Source: Adenophora triphylla var. japonica (Eukaryota > Streptophyta > Magnoliopsida > Asterales > Campanulaceae). Taken from it: a stretch of DNA of 64,000 nucleotides. The notes below the pieces were generated by a model. That model saw only the letters and a list, made by a program, of their open reading frames with translations. It was not told the origin of the DNA and made no database searches. This document shows, piece by piece, positions 1 through 11,512 of this stretch (the first letter of the stretch is position 1; each line of letters starts with the position of its first letter). The DNA lies in assembly GCA_022495995.1 (NCBI GenBank), contig JAFEMH010001359.1:1-64000 (forward strand), given 5' to 3'. The translations under genes and the position numbers were made by a program.

Positions 1-1
1 T

Positions 2-143
2 ATTCATAACCATGTGCAATAATTGCGGCTTTATCTCGAAGTTTGCCGCTCCGGCATTCGGCACAACAATAGGGGATCTAGTTCCGGTGCTTAGGTTAAC
101 AAAGTCCGTAGGGTCCTAGCAGTGTTTGCGGTTCTCCGTCCAT
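2..143 (-). pseudogene. Element F: start of a Ty3/gypsy gag (5' fragment, cut by the window edge)
   Basis: Read on the minus strand, positions 115 to 2 encode a stretch containing SPIVVPNAGAANFEIKPQ. The ANFEIKP core resembles the N-terminal gag segment of plant Athila/Tat-type elements, where a similar NFE-K motif precedes the gag core. A TAG at 118-116 closes this frame upstream. A candidate ATG at 143 lies in another frame, so a frameshift is likely. The fragment is downstream of a tRNA-Asp-type PBS and LTR on the same strand, the expected place for gag. Family assignment rests on this short motif and its position. Confidence 0.45.
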
Positions 144-372
144 GTGTTTTTGTAGAGTTTCTCTAAATCTTCTTAATCTTTCGTGAAAGCTTCTTTGGGT
201 TCCGGATCAAAGTTGTCAACAAATGTCCAGGAACGTTTCATAAACTACAAGAAAAACACTTGAAGAAAAAAATTAAACGTAGCATGTATTATAGGACAAG
301 AAAGCAAAATAGTAAAAATAAAACAAAAACTAAAAATTTTGTAGTAAAGACAAAAATAAAAAGTAAACCGTT
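144..372 (-). other. Element F: untranslated leader between PBS and gag
   Basis: This A-rich stretch (read on the minus strand) separates the primer binding site from the gag-like start. I see no coding signal in it; the short open frame at 260-451 on the plus strand crosses the PBS and LTR end and is not a gene. Confidence 0.5.
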
Positions 373-390
373 GTCCCGACAACGGCGCCA
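373..390 (-). promoter_or_regulatory. Element F: primer binding site (tRNA-Asp type)
   Basis: The minus strand reads TGGCGCCGTTGTCGGGAC, complementary to the 3' end of plant tRNA-Asp and one base different from the better copy at 58339-58356. It lies five bases (agttt) from the LTR end, the same spacing as in that second element. It primes minus-strand DNA synthesis during retrotransposition. Confidence 0.85.
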
Positions 391-395
391 AAACT

Positions 396-1943
396 TGTTC
401 GGTCGAAACCTAACGGTTTATTTAATTCCGCAAGCGCACGGGCTATTGTAATATAGCGGGTGCAAGTACGAGTCGATCCACGAGACGGGGTTTACTTAAG
501 GGATATTTTTGTCTTTAGAAAATATAGAAAGGATTGGGGGTAGATAAAATTTGTTTAGAATAATAGAGAGAGCATAAACGAAAATACTTTAATTGAAATC
601 TTATAAAAACGAAGCATTCTCGGGATTGGAAATCATACACATAATCTTATTCATCAAATTGTCATTGTCTTAGAAATAAAGGTTTTCATAAAAAGCAAGG
701 ATGGTATGTTAGGCCTACGCTATTTCGGGCTAAGACAATAGCGTTTGTATTCTTCACTAATTATGTCCTAACCGTTTGAGAAATCCGTTTATGTTTGCCC
801 CCGCCCTTTTGTCACAAACGGGCATTCGGCTTATCTCTAGTCGACCATAATTAGTAAGAATCCATTAAGGACGGAAGTCAACATACTTTCCATTAAAGGA
901 ACATCCCTAGGCCATTGAACTACTCTCGTGATCAATGACCCTAGTTTCTTTATATGGTTCCGTCAATCGAGATTCTCCGCTAGGTACTTCTCTCAATTGA
1001 CCGAATCATACAAATTGGATATCGCCAAAATGTAAGGCATTTAGAGAATAATATAAAGAGATTGTTTTAGATGAAGAAAGAAGACAAGACTAACCCTTTT
1101 TTAATGATGAATAAGCATGCTGTTGAGTTTCCACCCCCAAGAATATGGGGGATTACTCACAAGCCATTAATGACATAAAAGCATAAATAGAGATTGAGTA
1201 AGAAAGACTTATGATTGCCGAGAATGATGCTTCACTTTTATTGCTTTTCCTCCAAAGGGATTCCAAGAACAAATAATGACTTTGATCTTCAAACTTCTTT
1301 GGATAATTGTTGTTACAAATCTTTGTATCTTCTCTCTATTTAATATCGGTAGTTTCTCTCTAAGAATTCGTATCTAAGGCGATTACAAGGGTCCTATTTA
1401 TAAATGGAAGGAGACTCTTCAATTGGGTGCCATCAAAAGGTGCCTTTACATCTGCGATCCACGACTTGCACGGCCGTGTCAAGGATTTTCACGGCCGTGT
1501 CCTCTTTGCGCGCTGTATTTGGATTTGAATTTGAAGACTTGCACGGCCGCTCCGAGATATAGGCCGCACGGTTGCTCCAAGGTTAGCACGGCCGGAGTCC
1601 TTTCGGTGCTCGGCCACTCCATGGGCCAAGATGGCCGGCCATGGCCTAAGTTGCACGGCCGCTCCTGGTTTCTTTGCACGGCCGCTCCGGCGGTTTTCAG
1701 CTTGGAGTGCTTATTTGCTTGGTGTTCCTTCATATTTTTGGACCAAGATGTCCATGTATCCTTTGTATATATAAAATGACCCTAAAACCTGTCTAAAATG
1801 TATAAAACATACCAAAAACGTAAAATCTAATAAAATAACAAAAGTAAGTAAAAAGTACTAAAAAACTAAATGAAAAGTGATGATTTATTTATGTAAAAGT
1901 ATATAAAAACTAGGATAATTGACTATATAATAGTCACTTATCA
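396..1943 (-). mobile_element. Element F: 5' LTR (minus strand)
   Basis: On the minus strand this begins TGATAAGTGAC at 1943 and ends CA at 396, just before the tRNA-Asp PBS, giving an LTR of about 1.55 kb. A TATA box (TTTATAAATAG, 1405-1394 on the minus strand) marks the U3/R region. U3 upstream of it holds a cluster of CACGGCCG motifs, some as the full palindrome CACGGCCGTG (about 1455-1690). The gag start follows leftwards, so this is the 5' LTR of an element that continues beyond position 1. The partner LTR is not visible, so the target duplication cannot be checked. The 118-aa open frame at 1423-1779 lies in U3 and is not a gene. Confidence 0.8.
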
Positions 1944-1948
1944 ACAAC

Positions 1949-3248
1949 CTGGAAATAAAAAATATTGGAACCTGGAAAATTGCTTGATGAAGCCGTACGG
2001 CTTGATTCTCCTTGAATCCTGGCCGGGCGGCTTCATTAGCAATTCCACCAGGGCAAAAATTGAGGTTAATCTGGCAGCCTTGACAGCTTGGGGCTATTCA
2101 GTTCCAATACTGACCGGGGCTCCCAGAAAATTTACGTGCTTATTTGCTGCATTTCTCCCGTCCCGAAAAATCATTCCTTTAAAACACATTTCTGAAAATT
2201 TCTGTTTTAACTCAAAAAGGAATATTTTTAGGAGGCCGCACACTACGCGCACACTACGCGCACCTTATATATCCTGTACACTTTGCACGTACGTCCCTTT
2301 AACCCGGGGTGGTTGTTCAGTTGCAGTCACGGACAGTATTACGATGCTCCCGGGCGCGCACGGAATCATCCCAAACTCCTCATGGCAGCCAGTGTCGACC
2401 AATGCACAGTCCGTGTCACACATTTTAAAACCGTGACTTTTGGTTGGTTTTTGGTCTAGTCCGTGTCATATAGCCCAGTTGCATAACCCTGTAAAGGTCA
2501 AACCTTTGCCCATGACGGAAGTCGAGATCCTTCGCGCAAGCGAAACTCTGCCGAAATTCCGCCAAAGAAAAATTGGCAGAATCTTGACTCCGGCATTGAC
2601 TTTGACTTTGACCCACACGGGATGTGTAAGAGTTGAGCCCGAGTCCATGCCAAAAATCCAAAAGATCCTTCGCGCAAGCAGAGCTCTGCCGAAATTCCGA
2701 CAAGGAAAAATTGGCAAGATCTTGACCCCGCATTGACTTTGACTTTGACTCACGCACAGCATATGCAACGAAGTTCAATGTGACACTGTGTCATCCGGAT
2801 TTTACCGCTCGACCCAAGCCTATTATCTTCTTGAACAATGCCAAAAAGTCAAAACGTCAATCGTGCAAGCGAAACTCTTCTAAAATTCCGTTAAGGCTGA
2901 AAGACGAGACTTTCCCGGCATTGCCTTGACCATAATCCGCATCGCTCGCGCGTTAAAAGTTCCTATGACCCGCTAGACCCGTTAGGAGCGTTCTTCTCTC
3001 TCGGTCTGTGGGATCCGCGTGCCGTATAGGACCCTCGCCCGGGACTGTCCACCCTGGGAGGTCGAAATACAGGTGAAAAACGAGGGGCTTATAGACGTAG
3101 TGACGGAACCCACTGATCCAGGATCTAGAGTAGTTGCGAAAAAGAAGGGCAAGACCCCCTTTTTCCAACAAAATAGAAATAAATAAAAGACATGGTTTTA
3201 AGTAAACTTGAACAATTAACGAAATCATAATTGCATGGTCCTGTCTCT
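1949..3248 (+). other. Element D: long untranslated leader
   Basis: There is no convincing coding region. Homology with the leaders of C and A (around 19850-20360) is visible by eye: GCACACTACGCGCAC, a ggttggttttt motif, and a GACGTAGTGA / CACTGATCCAGGAT / TTGCGAAAAAGAAG block ending near 3140. Open frames on both strands at 2425-2778 arise from a local duplication and are rejected as genes. Confidence 0.6.
2526..2935 (+). repeat. Element D leader: degenerate tandem duplication (about 138 bp)
   Basis: The block starting GATCCTTCGCGCAAGC at 2526 recurs at 2664, and a more degenerate third copy lies around 2866-2930. Each copy continues with ctctgccgaaattccg and a GACTTTGACTTTGAC tract. Confidence 0.6.
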
Positions 3249-3935
3249 GGAATCCCAAATCGCGACCTCCTCGGTCCGATCTCCTATTTTCCATTTCGAC
3301 CTTTCGTGGTCAAATCCCTAATCGCGGCCTCCTTGGTCCGATCTCCTATTTTCCATCTCGACCTTTCGTGGTCAAATCCCTAATTGCGGCCTCCTCAGTC
3401 CGATCTCCTATTTTCCATCTCGACCTTTCGTGGTCAAATCCCTAATCGCGGCCTCCTCGGTCCGATCTCCGATTTTTCATTTCGACCTTTCGTGGTCAAA
3501 TCCCTAATCGCGATCTCCTCGGTCTGATCTCCGATTTTCCATCTCGACCTTTCGCGGTCAAATCCCTAATCGCGACCTTTTCAGTCCGATCTCCGATTTT
3601 CCATCTCGACCTTTCGCAATCAAATCCCTAATCGCGACCTCCTCGGTCCGATCTCCGATTTTCCATCTCGACCTTTCGCGGTCAAATCCCTAATCGCGAC
3701 CTCCTCGGTCCGATTTTCGATTTTCCATCTCGACCTTTCGCGGTCAAATCCCTAATCGCGACCTCCTCGGTCCGATCTCCAATTTTCCATCCCGACCTTT
3801 CGCGGTTAAATCCCCAATCGCGACCTCCTCGGTCCGATCTCCGATTTTCCATATCGACCTTTCGCGGTCAAATCTCTAGTCGCGACCTCCTCGGTCCGAT
3901 CTCCGATTTTCGATCTCTACCTTTCAAGGTCCAAT
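3249..3935 (+). repeat. Element D leader minisatellite, 62-bp unit, about 11 copies
   Basis: A 62-bp unit containing TCGCGACCTCCTCGGTCCG and TCGACCTTTCGCGGTCAAAT repeats at 3261, 3323 and 3385 and on to about 3935, with a few percent divergence between units. It lies between the conserved leader and the gag start. The other arrays in these elements are in the 3' part, so this placement is unusual. Confidence 0.9.
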
Positions 3936-4232
3936 CTTTCCCGATCAATTAGGCTTAGGAGAAAATGTGTTTTGAGCAAAATTTAAGCAAATAAGTGCAT
4001 GTTACTTGAGCCTTCAGCCTAAACACTTACCTCCGAGTCTAAACCTTACCTACCCCCGAGTCTAAACCTTGCCTATCCCTTTCCCGCAGCGAGAAAGAAG
4101 TGGGTGAGAATACCGGGTCGGCAGCCTGTCAGTGCAGAATCCTCAGATAGCTCGCCAGAATCGTCAGTTTTGTCAGCTTAGAGAGTCAGAATGGCAGATT
4201 TGACAGAAAATAGTGAGGGTACATGAAATCCG
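3936..4232 (+). other. Element D: spacer between minisatellite and gag start
   Basis: This non-coding stretch carries gttttgagcaaaatttaag and a catgttacttgagcc motif that matches C at about 11395-11440. In C the same block lies just upstream of the gag-like frame, which supports treating 4233 as the start of D's gag region. Confidence 0.5.
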
Positions 4233-5662
4233 ATGGTTAGGAAGGAAGAGTTAGTATTGGCTTTGGAAAATGCCCATAAGGTTCATGAAGAGCAGCTGTC
4301 ACTGCTCATCGGTGCTCTCCGACGCCATGGAGTTCAGGTAACAATTGAGGCAAATGGTTCTCTGGTCATTGTCGAAGATGAGATTTCAGAAACAGTGATT
4401 TCAGTCCCTTCATCCTATAACCAATACCCTCCATCCTACAGTCAATACCTTCCTCCATCCACATACGATCCCTTGCCAAGGACCACTACTCTTCAGTCCT
4501 TTCCAACATCCCAAGCCATCAGGGCTCCATCGCCCTCAGCTCCTCAGAACGGATCGGGTTTCATCACACCCGTTCCTCAGTTTCAGTAGTACCTACCAGT
4601 TTATACTCCAGTTTCACATAATCAGTTTGAGCTATGTGGCTATGTTCTGAAGCCCCTATACCCACCTGAATGCAATCATGAGTTGCTAAAAGAAAATTCG
4701 GATGCCTCAAGTTTTGTTTGTCACCTACCGAACTTAGTGAATTCACCCAGTCGGTTTCGCGATCTGCATTTGTGGTTCCTTCTACTGATAAGAGCTTTGT
4801 TGCGAGTTCCAGTAACTCGAATGTTCCCGTTGACCCCCATGTGGCAATATTGATGGAGCAAGTGAAACAGATGCAAGAAAAGCTTGATCTCATGATGAGC
4901 GCCAGTACTCCCCCGACCCAAGATGTCGAACCAGGCAAGGAAATGATTCCACCAAACATAACCCAATGCCACCAGTACCAAGCAGCAACTGCACCCAGCT
5001 CAGCACCCGTTCCTCACAAATGAAAGAGCGTCGTAGCCTCCTTCAGCCAAATCCCACAATGGAACCAATTGGACAATGGAAATCCAAGTCTTGAGAACAA
5101 CAATGTCTCCCAAAAACTCTGCTCCCTTCATTATGACAACGTGGAGATGCCTTTAAGCAAGATGCTGGAAGAGCTAATGAAAGAAAAGCTGATAAAGCCA
5201 CTGAAGAATTGGAAGCCCAAGAACCCCAACGTTCGGTTGGATGAGTCTAAGCATTGTCTTTTCCACCAATACCCCGGGCACGACACTGATGATTGTTGCT
5301 ATTTGAGGTATGAGATCCAGAAATTGATAGAAGATGGGAAGCTCGAGAACCTCCATGGGCCAAAAACAGAAAGCTATGGTAAGAGGTCGATTCAGGAAGT
5401 GCAAGGTCAGAAACGTCGTGTTGATGATTTCGGGATGCCCATGAGCAAAGTTTTTGACGAGTTGATGAGACAAGGCATTCTCACACCTCTCGAGAATTAT
5501 AAGTCGAGAAACCCACGTAACCTTGACAGGACCAAGTTCTGTGAATATCACAATCATCATGGTCACACAATATACAAGTGCCATAATCTGAAGAAAGAAA
5601 TCCAAGGGTTGATCTACGAAGGAGAGCTCAAGTTCCCTGGCAGTCCTGCTAGCGAAGAGTAG
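4233..5662 (+). pseudogene. gag: Element D: gag-like polyprotein with two CHHC zinc knuckles, broken
   Basis: An ATG at 4233 opens 118 codons that start with a helical segment and become Pro/Ser/Tyr-rich, ending at a stop near 4587. After a frameshift, a second frame runs from about 4718 to 5662 and is broken by one TGA at 5021-5023. Its first half has a short coiled-coil-like helix (ILMEQVKQMQEKLDLMM). Its second half (from 5069) has two tandem modules, each with a MPLSKxLEEL-like helix, a proline-rich linker and a CHHC knuckle spaced C-x2-H-x4-H-x4-C (C63, H66, H71, C76 and C158, H161, H166, C171 counted from 5069). Such knuckles are typical of Tat-lineage gag, where they bind nucleic acid in the particle. 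The conserved gag capsid core (Retrotrans_gag) is missing. The frameshift and stop argue against a working full-length product. Confidence 0.75.
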
Positions 5663-6803
5663 CTAGGCTAGGGGTTACCTATCTTTAAGCAAGATTAAGA
5701 AATAAAATAGTCTCTCAGTCAACTTCGTAGGTTTTAGTACTTTCCTCTTTCAATCAAGTCCTCCTCGGACATTGTAATTAATCTTAAATCTTCTATAAAA
5801 GAGTCTTCTTCTTTTCTTGCTAGACTTAAGACATTATTTGCACACCTACATTACATTTAATGAAATGGTTTTATTTTATATGATCATTTGCATTGCTCAA
5901 CAAATAATCTCTCGAAATAATTAACGCTCAGATTAATCGGTGTGAGAAAGTCAACCAATGATCTCCCTATACACTTTTCCTTACCTCATAAAAGGCCTCC
6001 ATCAAGCCATACACTTTCCTTACCACATAAAAACATTCATCAAATCATACGCCTCCTAAATCATGTCATCATCGTCACCTTGACCAAGTCAACAACGGCG
6101 GTAACATCTAGGAACAACAAAAGGTCACTCAGCTTCGAAAGATTGATCCCATGTCGGCAACAACCTAGGAGCTTGCCTTCGACCTCAAGGATATCAAGAA
6201 AACTCAAGCAGAGGCTCGCCTTGACTCTCATGTGTTAAAAAAAAAATAAAAAATATATATATTAATAATAGTGCAAAAAGAGTAATACCCAGCTAGGCTA
6301 AAAACCTTGTAAAGGGTTGTCTTGGCAAAAAACAGGGTTGCACGTAAAAAAAATAAAAAAGAAAAATATAGTGCAAAAAGAGTAATACCCAGCTAGGCTG
6401 AAAACCCTGAAAGGGACGGTCTAGGCAAAAAACAGGGTTGCATATAAAAAAAAGAGAAAAAAAAATGAGGCCAAGGACCCAGCACCGCCAATCAAAAGCT
6501 TGACGGATGGGCAAAATCAAAGCTCGAAGAACAGATGTTGTCGATAACAATGAAGCGGTCAAAGCAAAGGCAGAAGCATATCGTAAGTCCTTAAGCTAGA
6601 TCCAAATTCTTTCTCTCCCGACGAAAGATGACTATCAAGAAGCAACAGAATCGTTGAAGCAGCCGTCCAAAAATGACTTGGTCAAGGAATCATCCCGAGG
6701 CCCATGCCTCATCATCCAACCTCCTCATCCAAGCCTTTCCACCAAAGGAACCACAAATGTTCAAAACCCATTTCCTAAAACCGAACACAGTTCAGTCGAA
6801 GCC

Positions 6804-6851
6804 GAACTACGGCGACCTGAGCTCCTCACAATGAGGGTAACGTAGGCAACC
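6804..6851 (+). other. TACGTAGG stem-loop element, copy 1
   Basis: The sequence begins GAACTACGGCGACCTGAG and ends AACGTAGGCAACC. The outer arms CTACG/CGTAG pair perfectly. The inner arms are CCTCA/TGAGG with a caa loop. The inner arms differ completely from those in the 3' copies but still pair. Confidence 0.65.
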
Positions 6852-7258
6852 AGAAATGGTCCGGTCATAAGCATATTCAAATTCCAGAAAAATCCGGTCC
6901 CATCGAATGACCTTTTCAATAAGCATATTAAAATTCCAGAAAAACCGGTCTCAGCGAATGACCTTTCCCATAAACACATTCAAATCCCAGAAAACCCGGT
7001 CTCATCAATGACCTCCCTATACACAGACCTTTCTTTCACACATAGCCAACCTTGATCCGTGACATTGGTTGACTTTCTCCTCATGGTTAATAAGAATGTT
7101 TTTTCATATCGAGATTAGTGGTTGAATAACTCGAACATTAATAAAGGGTTTTAAGGAATCTTGTGATCATTGTAAATAAAACAAGTTTTCAGATGTCTTG
7201 ACAAGTCTTCCTTTTTTACATCTTAGGAAAGATAGTACTAAACACTGATTTTCTGTCA

Positions 7259-7413
7259 GCAGGGGCTTCCATACACTTTACAAACCTTTCTACGCTTATA
7301 CTCTCTCAAAAGAGTCAAACCTAAAGCGAGTTTTTGTGCCTACGTCGAATAAGGCCATCAAAATAACACAAAATCGGGATTTATTCCCACCTTTCGAAAA
7401 AATATGCCCCTGC
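7259..7413 (+). other. Long-range inverted pair GCAGGGGC/GCCCCTGC in element D
   Basis: GCAGGGGC at 7259-7266 is complementary to GCCCCTGC at 7406-7413, with 139 bases between. The same pair with a similar spacer recurs in C (15334-15488) and A (23448-23576). In all three the left arm is followed by TTCCATACACTTT and an AAAGAGTCAAACC motif. Confidence 0.55.
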
Positions 7414-8375
7414 ATGTATAAATTTCTAAAAATTCCCTTTTTCCACATCTTCTTGCGGTTGACTGAGCGACTAAAGAAAATAAGAGAGCAAGTATGAAAG
7501 GATAGGTTTTTCCTTCTCCTGCTACAATTCGCATTAGGGCTGCCTTGAAACTCTTCAAGGTTGAGGCTTTGCCAAGCCATTTCTTTAGACTGGAGCTTTT
7601 TTGGTCATTTTGGGGTCCGCATCGGGTTCCTCACCATGTCACAAGATGGATTCAGTCTTGGTCAGATTAACCTCAGGATCACTTTTGCAGTACCATTCAT
7701 ATTGGGATTTTTGCTAGGTCATCAGATTGGGGCTTCACCAAGTCACTTCTTCGAAACCTAAAACTTCGCCTACTCAGTTCATCCAACCAGGGCTTTGCCA
7801 ATGAAAGGATCTTTCCTTGATTTAATAGAACCTGGGGTTTTGCAGAATTTTTCTTAGACCGGGGCTTCGATAAGTCACATCCATCCCCTAGAAGAGAGGT
7901 TTGGTCATTTCGACATCTGCTTTAGTCTTTGATTCTAAAAGTCTGTCAGCATCAACTTCAAGTGTCAGAGTTTGATAAAGGGACTTTAGTCAAGACCCGA
8001 GGTTTAAACCCGATCTCAGTCCAAGAGGGAAATTTGGTCCACATGATACCCTTTGGTAGCATTAGCCAAATTTCAGCAACAGCAGCAGCTCATTCCGCAC
8101 CCAAGGGATACGACCCCACCTGCTCGAAACCTGTCTCAAACAGTTCCCAAACACATACATCCAAACACATGCATCCAAACACATTGTTTCATAAAATTCT
8201 CTCACATTGCCTTCCAGCAAAAGAGTCGGCACGTGGCTCATGTGACATGCACAAAGAAAAATAACCTTAATTGATTACCAAATCAAAATAGGAAATACTT
8301 TTGCCCAAAATATTCTCGTTATCTCCAAATGGAATAACGCTTTCTCCCAAGTTTTCCCGTTACATCCAAATGGAT

Positions 8376-8380
8376 ATAAC
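8376..8380 (+). repeat. Target site duplication of element C (left), ATAAC
   Basis: ATAAC directly precedes the LTR start TGTAAGTGCT and recurs at 39072-39076 directly after the second LTR. Five bases is the usual duplication length for Ty3/gypsy integrases. Confidence 0.9.
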
Positions 8381-10214
8381 TGTAAGTGCTCCAATTTGAG
8401 TTGTTAGTATTTTCGTTAGAAAATTAACGAAAGCCCTAACATTTCTAACATTTCTAACAAATCCTAACTTCTCTAACAAAGCAAGAGTAAAGTAGGGATT
8501 GCTATTTAAAGATAAACCAAGAAATGAATCTCAAAAAGCAAAAGAATTGTAAAAAACCCGAATTGGCAAGCTGAAAAACAGCAACAAGATTGAATTTTTG
8601 AATAATATTCTTCCTGTCCAAAGCCTGGAGCAGCATTTAATGCACCAGGGCACGCGTCAATCAGGTCCGCGTGGATCCAAATGAAGTCCACAGTGGCCTA
8701 TAAATTGAACCCTCCTCTCTCAATTTACACAACACAATTCACTCACAGCAACAGCACTCTGGCGAAAAATAGAGAGAAAACAGTGGAAATCCTTAGATTG
8801 CCACCATTTTCTCTTGAATCTTTCCCAAATCCCACTCACTCCAAATACTCTCAAATCAATCCCATTCATACACAAGCCCAAGCTTCAATCACCCCTTAAG
8901 AGGAGGATTAGAGAGAAAACATAGAGGACTTAATTGTTATCTACTTGTTTTCTCTTTGACCAACTCTAATCACAAGCCCTAAACACATTCAAACCCTAAA
9001 CACATTCAAACCATGCCTTGAATCCATTCAAACACAAACACAAGGGAAGATAGGTATAACCTCCCTCTCCCTACCCTAAATCTCTCTCATCCATGCATGC
9101 ACTTTCAAACTCCAAAATGTAGTTTGTTCATCTTCTTGCTCTAGATCCAAGAGGATCACCATGGAAGTTCATCTCCATGGATGATCCTCTACAAGGATCA
9201 ACATTACTTTCAAAGTGTATTTACTTACTTGCAAACACATTTTCAAAACCCTAAAAATCATTTTCATACACAAAATCTTTCTTTCAAAGGATAAAATTCC
9301 CCTTCCCAAGCAAATGAAATGCTTAAAGTCCTAATGTACCCCAAGGATGGCTTGATATAGTAGATCACCACTAAAATTTTTAGTGATCACTAATCAAAGC
9401 CTAGGGAAATGGGGACAAGCATGGATGCCAAACCCCCTTTAAAATCATGTTTTTCTTCAAGAGGAAGTTGATGTCCAGTAGCCTTTCTCTAAGACCTCTG
9501 TCCATGGTCTAATTTTTTGGACATATAGAAACTTGGAAATTGGTGTTAACTACAAAATACTTTTTTTAGCCAACATCCAGATATTTCCAGAAATATTTTT
9601 ACTTTATTTTTTTCGTGAGTAAAACTCCCTTTTTCAAATTTTCTTTTAAAAGTCAGTTCCTCAGTCTCTGGAAATCCAGATTTCATATCTGAGATTTCTA
9701 GAGGGTTTTGGTCCACCAAATCATCTCTAAATGGGAAAGTTCTTTTACAGAAACCTTATTTAAGGTGTTTTGAACAACTTTCATTCTCGGACTTTCCCAA
9801 TATTTTGAATTTTTAAAGCCCTTAAACCCATTTTAAAATCAAGTGTCCACTGCCTTTTTCATTCTAGCAGAATTGGTTTTCAACTTCAAAAGGTCTTTTG
9901 AGTACCAAAACTCAACCCTAAAATCACACCAAAAACCATGGGACTTGTTCAAAGTCTTATAAAGAGTCCTCAATTTTTACTTTTCAGTTTGAACTTATTT
10001 TGGCCAAAAAACACACACACACACACACAAATGGTTTTTAATGCTTGGAAGACTCGTTTTACGAGGCACTTCGGGTGAACACTAACGTTCTTCCCGGAGC
10101 GTAACGTGACCTCCGAACCCAAATCTCTAATCTCGGGCATTTTTCAAAGTTTTGGCCCTCAAAATAAAAATGGCGTGGCGACTCCGTTTGATTTCAAAAA
10201 TCGGGTACATCACA
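8381..10214 (+). mobile_element. Element C: 5' LTR
   Basis: This 1,834-bp LTR starts TGTAAGTGCTCC and ends ACATCACA. A TATA box (CTATAAATT, about 8698-8706) precedes a CA-rich likely transcript start. Near the 3' end is the U5 block shared with A, D and the solo LTR: GTAACGTGACC, CCGAACCCA, then GGCGTGGCGACTCCG. TGGCGACTCCG at 10176-10186 matches the first 11 bases of the true PBS at 10216. An AC microsatellite (about 10010-10028) is shorter than in the other LTR. The two LTRs differ by a few percent by eye, so C is older than A. Confidence 0.92.
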
Positions 10215-10215
10215 G

Positions 10216-10233
10216 TGGCGACTCCGCTGGGGA
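10216..10233 (+). promoter_or_regulatory. Element C: primer binding site (tRNA-Arg type)
   Basis: TGGCGACTCCGCTGGGGA lies one base after the LTR end. This PBS type, complementary to a tRNA-Arg 3' end, is the one described for Ogre elements. Confidence 0.88.
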
Positions 10234-11512
10234 CAAATAAGTTTTATCTTTTCAAAAAAAAAAGAAAAACTTTTGAGGGTCAAGCTTCCGTTCCGGCATT
10301 TGAAACCGTTTGTTGTGTGTGTGTGTTGGTTTTTCACATTTTTGTGTTGTTTTGGTCGCCTCAGAAAAAGTCAAAATTTTGACTATCGGACCCGTTGCCT
10401 TGAATTTTGAATTATGTGTTTATGTGCTTATGTGTTCATTTGCTTTCAAAAAAAAAAATTCAAAAAAAAAGATTTAAAAAAAAAAGATTTAAAAAAAAAA
10501 ATTCAAAAAAAAATCATTTTCAAATAAAAAATCATTTTTGTGCATGCATCATACTTTTTAAGACACATGAAAAATTTCTATTTTACTTAGAAAAAGAAGA
10601 TAGACTGCTTGCACACTACGCGCACGTGACCTTACACTGCACACTACGTCCCTAACCCGGGGAAATCCCTGTAGCGGCCCGTTTGGTCTTATTACGCCTC
10701 TCGGTGCAAGCACGGGACTACCCAAACATCCCATGGAGCCTCGTGTCGACCATGCACTTGTCCGTGACACACTTTGTCCGAGACCCGGTTGGTTTTTAGT
10801 GCGGTACGTGTCATTGCCTGTACGTGTATAGACCTTTCCTTTCAAGCCTTAGTCGGCATACCAAGTCAATATCTTTCGGGACCCTAATCAGTCGAAGTCC
10901 TGCCGGTTTTCCGTCACGGGCTTTGACCGAGATATTGGCCCAGCGTCTTGGACTTTGACTACGGCGGCACAAATTATACACGACTCCCGGCATGACGAGT
11001 CATCAAGGATTAACGATTATTCCATGCCCAATTATGACCTAATTGACGACAAGTCAAGATCAATTGTGGACATTTATCAGTCCGAGTCATGCCGACTTTT
11101 TGTCGAGCCCTCGGGCATGATCTTGACTTTGACGTCATCTTTGTCCGTAATTTACATCGAATGCTCGTTAAAACTCGATTACCCGCCAGACTTTTAGGAT
11201 CGTTTTCATTTTCGGTCGGTGGGACCCGCTTGCCCTATAGGACCCTCGCCGGGCATCCACCTGGGAAGTCGAAATACAGGTGGAATACGAGGGGCTTATA
11301 GACGTAGTGATGGGGCCCACTGATCCAGGATCCAGAGTAGTTTGCGAAAAAGAAGAGCAATCTTTTCCAACCGATTAGGTTTAATAAAATATGTTTTAAG
11401 TAAATTTAAACAAATAATCGCATGTTGCATGAGCCCTAAGCCCAAACACCAACCTGTTCCGCTTTCCCGAGTCTGAACCACACCCTTTTGTGCCTTCCAT
11501 AGTAAGCAAAGT
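10234..11512 (+). other. Element C: untranslated leader
   Basis: The leader has A-rich homopolymer tracts (10450-10540), then the GCACACTACGCGCAC block (10608) and GACTTTGACT tracts. The block GAGGGGCTTATAGACGTAG, CACTGATCCAGGATCC and TTGCGAAAAAGAAGAG at 11290-11360 is shared with D (3085-3155). I see no coding region; short open frames here on both strands are not supported. Confidence 0.6.

Larger units (their letters stand above)
1944..8380 (+). mobile_element. Element D, left part (leader, gag remnants, downstream region)
   Basis: This is internal sequence of a Tat/Ogre-like Ty3/gypsy element. Leader blocks at 2240-2480 and 3000-3150 match blocks downstream of the PBS in element C (10610-10820 and 11220-11360). 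The region after the gag matches C at about 14140-15900 and 30600-30800. F cuts it off on the left, and C interrupts it on the right at target duplication ATAAC (8376-8380). D resumes at 39077 and ends with its 3' LTR at 44781. No protease, reverse transcriptase or integrase is visible in either part, so D looks non-autonomous. Confidence 0.75.
5663..8380 (+). other. Element D: untranslated region after gag
   Basis: I see no gene in these 2.7 kb. Positions 5700-5880 match C (14150-14330) and, more weakly, A (21380-21560). A near-duplicate pair with aaaaagagtaatacccagctaggc lies at 6273-6330 and 6375-6440. The region holds one TACGTAGG stem-loop (6804-6851) and the GCAGGGGC/GCCCCTGC pair (7259-7413). 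It ends in the first CCGTTATC-type repeats, which continue across the C insertion at 39077. Confidence 0.55.

Noticed and set aside
1423..1779. 118-codon open frame
   Set aside because: Lies in U3 of LTR F; reflects CACGGCCG repeats.
2425..2778. Open frames on both strands in the leader of D
   Set aside because: Caused by a 138-bp duplication; no homology recognised.
10216..10233. tRNA gene fragment
   Set aside because: Only the 3'-complementary PBS is present; no cloverleaf sequence follows.
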